Of a stretch of 6,772 nt of DNA, positions 4,713-6,772 are shown piece by piece. This stretch comes from an uncultured Prevotellaceae bacterium (GTDB lineage: Bacteria > Bacteroidota > Bacteroidia > Bacteroidales > Muribaculaceae), in the NCBI GenBank assembly GCA_945983195.1, contig CAMFSS010000112.1:1-6772 (forward strand). The letters are read 5' to 3'. Both the position numbers and the translations under genes were made by a program. How positions within the stretch are numbered: position 1 is the first letter of the stretch; the number at the start of each line of letters is the position of its first letter. The notes under the pieces are model-generated. The model worked only from the letters and a program-made list of their open reading frames with translations, was not told the origin of the DNA and ran no database searches.

Positions 4713-6772
4713 ATGAACAGCTACGCCGAGGTGCTCCTGCCGCTGCCTCTCTACAGCAATTTCACCTACCATATCCCCGACGACATTGCCGCTTCATTGG
4801 GGATAGGATGTCGCGTGCTTGTACCTTTCGGCCGAAAGAAGTTCTACACAGCAATTGTCACAATGATTCATGGCAACAAGCCGCAAGGATATGAGGTGAA
4901 GGACATTCTCACCATGCTCGACGACGCTCCTATCGTGCGTCACCCGCAACTGAAGCTCTGGGAATGGATTTCAGAGTACTACCTGTGCTCGCAGGGCGAC
5001 GTATACAAGGCTGCCGTGCCGTCAGGACTAAAAGTGGAGAGTGAAACTTTCGTCAGTGCCGACCCCGACTACGAGGAGACTTCTTCGGGCGAGCTGACTG
5101 AACGCGAACGCATTATTCTCGACTTCACAGCCTCACGCGACCGTGTGCAGCTTGCCGAACTGAGCCGCGCCACAGGCTTCAAGAATGTGGAAGCCATTGT
5201 GAGCCGTATGATCGACAAGGGCGCAGTGTATGTAGCCGAGCGCGTGGTCAACAACTACCGCCCACTCACCGAAACGTGCGTAACTCTCACTTGCAGCCAC
5301 GGCGACGACAATGCCCTCCACCATTTCTTCGACCTCGTAGGACGCAGCAAGAAGCAGGAAGCTCTGCTACTTGCATTCATCGACCTCTCACACTGGCTCA
5401 AGAAAACCGCCCCGGTGGAAGTGACAAAAAAAGCCCTGCTTGAGCGCGCCGATGCCGGGCAGTCGGTCTTCAAGGCGGCAATCGACAAGGGTATTTTCCG
5501 CGTCTACAAAAAGGAAATCAACCGCTTTGCATCGCTCGGAAGCACTCGCGCCAACCTGCCCACACTCAGCGACGTGCAGAGCCGTGCACTCCACCAGATT
5601 CTCGACTCTTTCAGGCAGCATGCCGTCACCCTTCTCCACGGTGTCACTTCAAGCGGCAAGACTGCCGTCTATATGCACCTCATCGCCGAAGCTCTGCGTC
5701 TGCGCAAGCAGGTGCTCTATTTGGTACCTGAAATAGCCCTTACCACCCAGCTCACCAAGCGGCTCCAACGCGTATTTGGCGACTCGCTGCTGATATATCA
5801 CTCCAAGTTCTCCGACAACGAGCGTGTCGACATCTGGAAACGGCTTCTGCAAAGTTCTGAGCCGTGCGTAGTTATCGGTGTGCGCTCGGCAGTGTTCCTC
5901 CCCTACTCGTCGCTTGGGCTGGTCATCGTCGACGAAGAGCACGATGCAAGCTACAAGCAGCAAGACCCTGCCCCACGCTACAACGGGCGCAATGTGGCAA
6001 TGGTGCTCGCACAGATGCATGGTGCCAAGACGCTGCTCGGTTCGGCCACTCCGGCTATCGAAAGCTACTACAACGCCTCTACCGGCAAATACGGACTTGT
6101 GTCGCTGCTCACGCGCTACGACGACATTGAGCTGCCCGAAGTGGAAATAATCGACACCCGACAGGCTCGAAAAAAGCACGAAATGAACGGCACATTCTCA
6201 GGCCGTCTGCTCGGTCTGTGCCGTGAGGCGGTGGAGAACGGAAATCAGGCAATTCTTTTCCAGAACCGCCGCGGATATGCACCTATGGTCACATGCAAGC
6301 AATGCGGCTGGGTGCCCAAGTGCGAGAATTGCGACGTATCGCTCACCTATCACAAGCATCTGCGCACGCTATCATGCCACTACTGCGGATTCACCGTCAC
6401 TCTCCCCGACCTCTGCCCTGCCTGCAAGCAACCCACAATCGAGATTATCGGCTATGGCACCGAGCGCATCGAGGACGACATTGAAAGCCTCTTTCCCGAC
6501 TCGCGGATTCTGCGCATGGATCTCGACACCACGCGCAACAAGAACAGCTATGAGCGCATTATCGACGATTTTTCATCGCGCAAGGCCGACATACTCGTAG
6601 GCACTCAGATGGTCACTAAAGGGCTCGATTTCGACGGTGTGAGCATTGTGGGCATACTCAACGCCGACACTATGATCAATTTCCCCGATTTCCGATCCCA
6701 CGAGCGTGCTTTCAACATGATGGAGCAGGTCGCCGGGCGTGCCGGGCGCAAGAGCAGCCAGGGGATAGTGGT
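4713..6772 (+). CDS. priA: Primosomal protein N' (replication-restart helicase PriA), 3'-truncated by window
   Basis: PriA is a 3'-to-5' superfamily 2 DNA helicase that binds stalled forks and D-loops and reloads the replisome. 686 codons are visible with no stop; family members in this group run to about 800+ aa, so the last part of the helicase core and the C-terminal domain lie outside. Seen in order: N-terminal 3'-end-binding domain (about 1-100, YAEVLLPLPLYSNFTY and GCRVLVPFGRKKFY), a winged-helix-like region (about 130-180), Walker A GVTSSGKT (310-317), DEEH box (407-410), motif III GSATP, eight zinc-binding cysteines (528, 531, 537, 540, 555, 558, 568, 571), GTERIEDDI, and motifs V/VI (VGTQMVTKGLDFD, QVAGRAGR). 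All key residues are intact. The start at 4713 gives the conserved N-terminus and follows the barrel gene by 28 bp. Confidence 0.97.
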   Translation, partial: MNSYAEVLLPLPLYSNFTYHIPDDIAASLGIGCRVLVPFGRKKFYTAIVTMIHGNKPQGYEVKDILTMLDDAPIVRHPQLKLWEWISEYYLCSQGDVYKAAVPSGLKVESETFVSADPDYEETSSGELTERERIILDFTASRDRVQLAELSRATGFKNVEAIVSRMIDKGAVYVAERVVNNYRPLTETCVTLTCSHGDDNALHHFFDLVGRSKKQEALLLAFIDLSHWLKKTAPVEVTKKALLERADAGQSVFKAAIDKGIFRVYKKEINRFASLGSTRANLPTLSDVQSRALHQILDSFRQHAVTLLHGVTSSGKTAVYMHLIAEALRLRKQVLYLVPEIALTTQLTKRLQRVFGDSLLIYHSKFSDNERVDIWKRLLQSSEPCVVIGVRSAVFLPYSSLGLVIVDEEHDASYKQQDPAPRYNGRNVAMVLAQMHGAKTLLGSATPAIESYYNASTGKYGLVSLLTRYDDIELPEVEIIDTRQARKKHEMNGTFSGRLLGLCREAVENGNQAILFQNRRGYAPMVTCKQCGWVPKCENCDVSLTYHKHLRTLSCHYCGFTVTLPDLCPACKQPTIEIIGYGTERIEDDIESLFPDSRILRMDLDTTRNKNSYERIIDDFSSRKADILVGTQMVTKGLDFDGVSIVGILNADTMINFPDFRSHERAFNMMEQVAGRAGRKSSQGIV

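Noticed and set aside
5649..6179. Minus-strand 176-aa frame inside priA
   Set aside because: It lies opposite the helicase core including Walker A and DEEH. It is a shadow frame.

Overview
The window looks like chromosomal DNA of a Bacteroidales species (Bacteroides, Prevotella or Muribaculaceae-like). The evidence is the Bacteroidetes-type promoter boxes (TAnnTTTG with an upstream TTG or TTTG), the PorT-like small outer-membrane barrels, weak Shine-Dalgarno signals, and the style of the PrmA and PriA proteins. The genus cannot be fixed from sequence alone.

Layout. Positions 1-503 form an AT-rich, gene-poor stretch. It holds one complete and one truncated copy of a 75-bp repeat, each carrying a leftward -7-like box. 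It also holds a pair of 20-bp repeats with a 33-bp period, and a perfect 11-bp-arm palindrome just before the next gene. Positions 504-818 (+) encode a 104-aa XRE/HigA-type helix-turn-helix protein with no partner toxin in the window. A 9-bp-stem hairpin at 851-883 separates it from a convergent leftward operon.

The leftward operon, read from 2924 down to 907, contains two tandem paralogous YtxH-like small membrane proteins, a YqjE-like (phage holin superfamily III) two-helix membrane protein, a 98-aa basic protein of unknown function, and prmA (ribosomal protein L11 methyltransferase). The first four resemble in kind the enterobacterial yqjD/yqjE/yqjK set of small envelope proteins. A 331-bp divergent intergenic region (2925-3255) carries outward-facing promoters for this operon and for the rightward genes.

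The rightward block has two related outer-membrane beta-barrel proteins (3256-3882 and 4061-4684), each behind its own consensus promoter. Only 28 bp after the second lies priA (4713 to beyond the window end), the primosomal replication-restart helicase; its first 686 codons are visible.

Most of the window is ordinary core genome. I did not find a clearly new system. The items most worth following up are the repeat that carries a promoter-like box, the orphan antitoxin-like regulator with its putative operator, and the small-membrane-protein operon ending in prmA.
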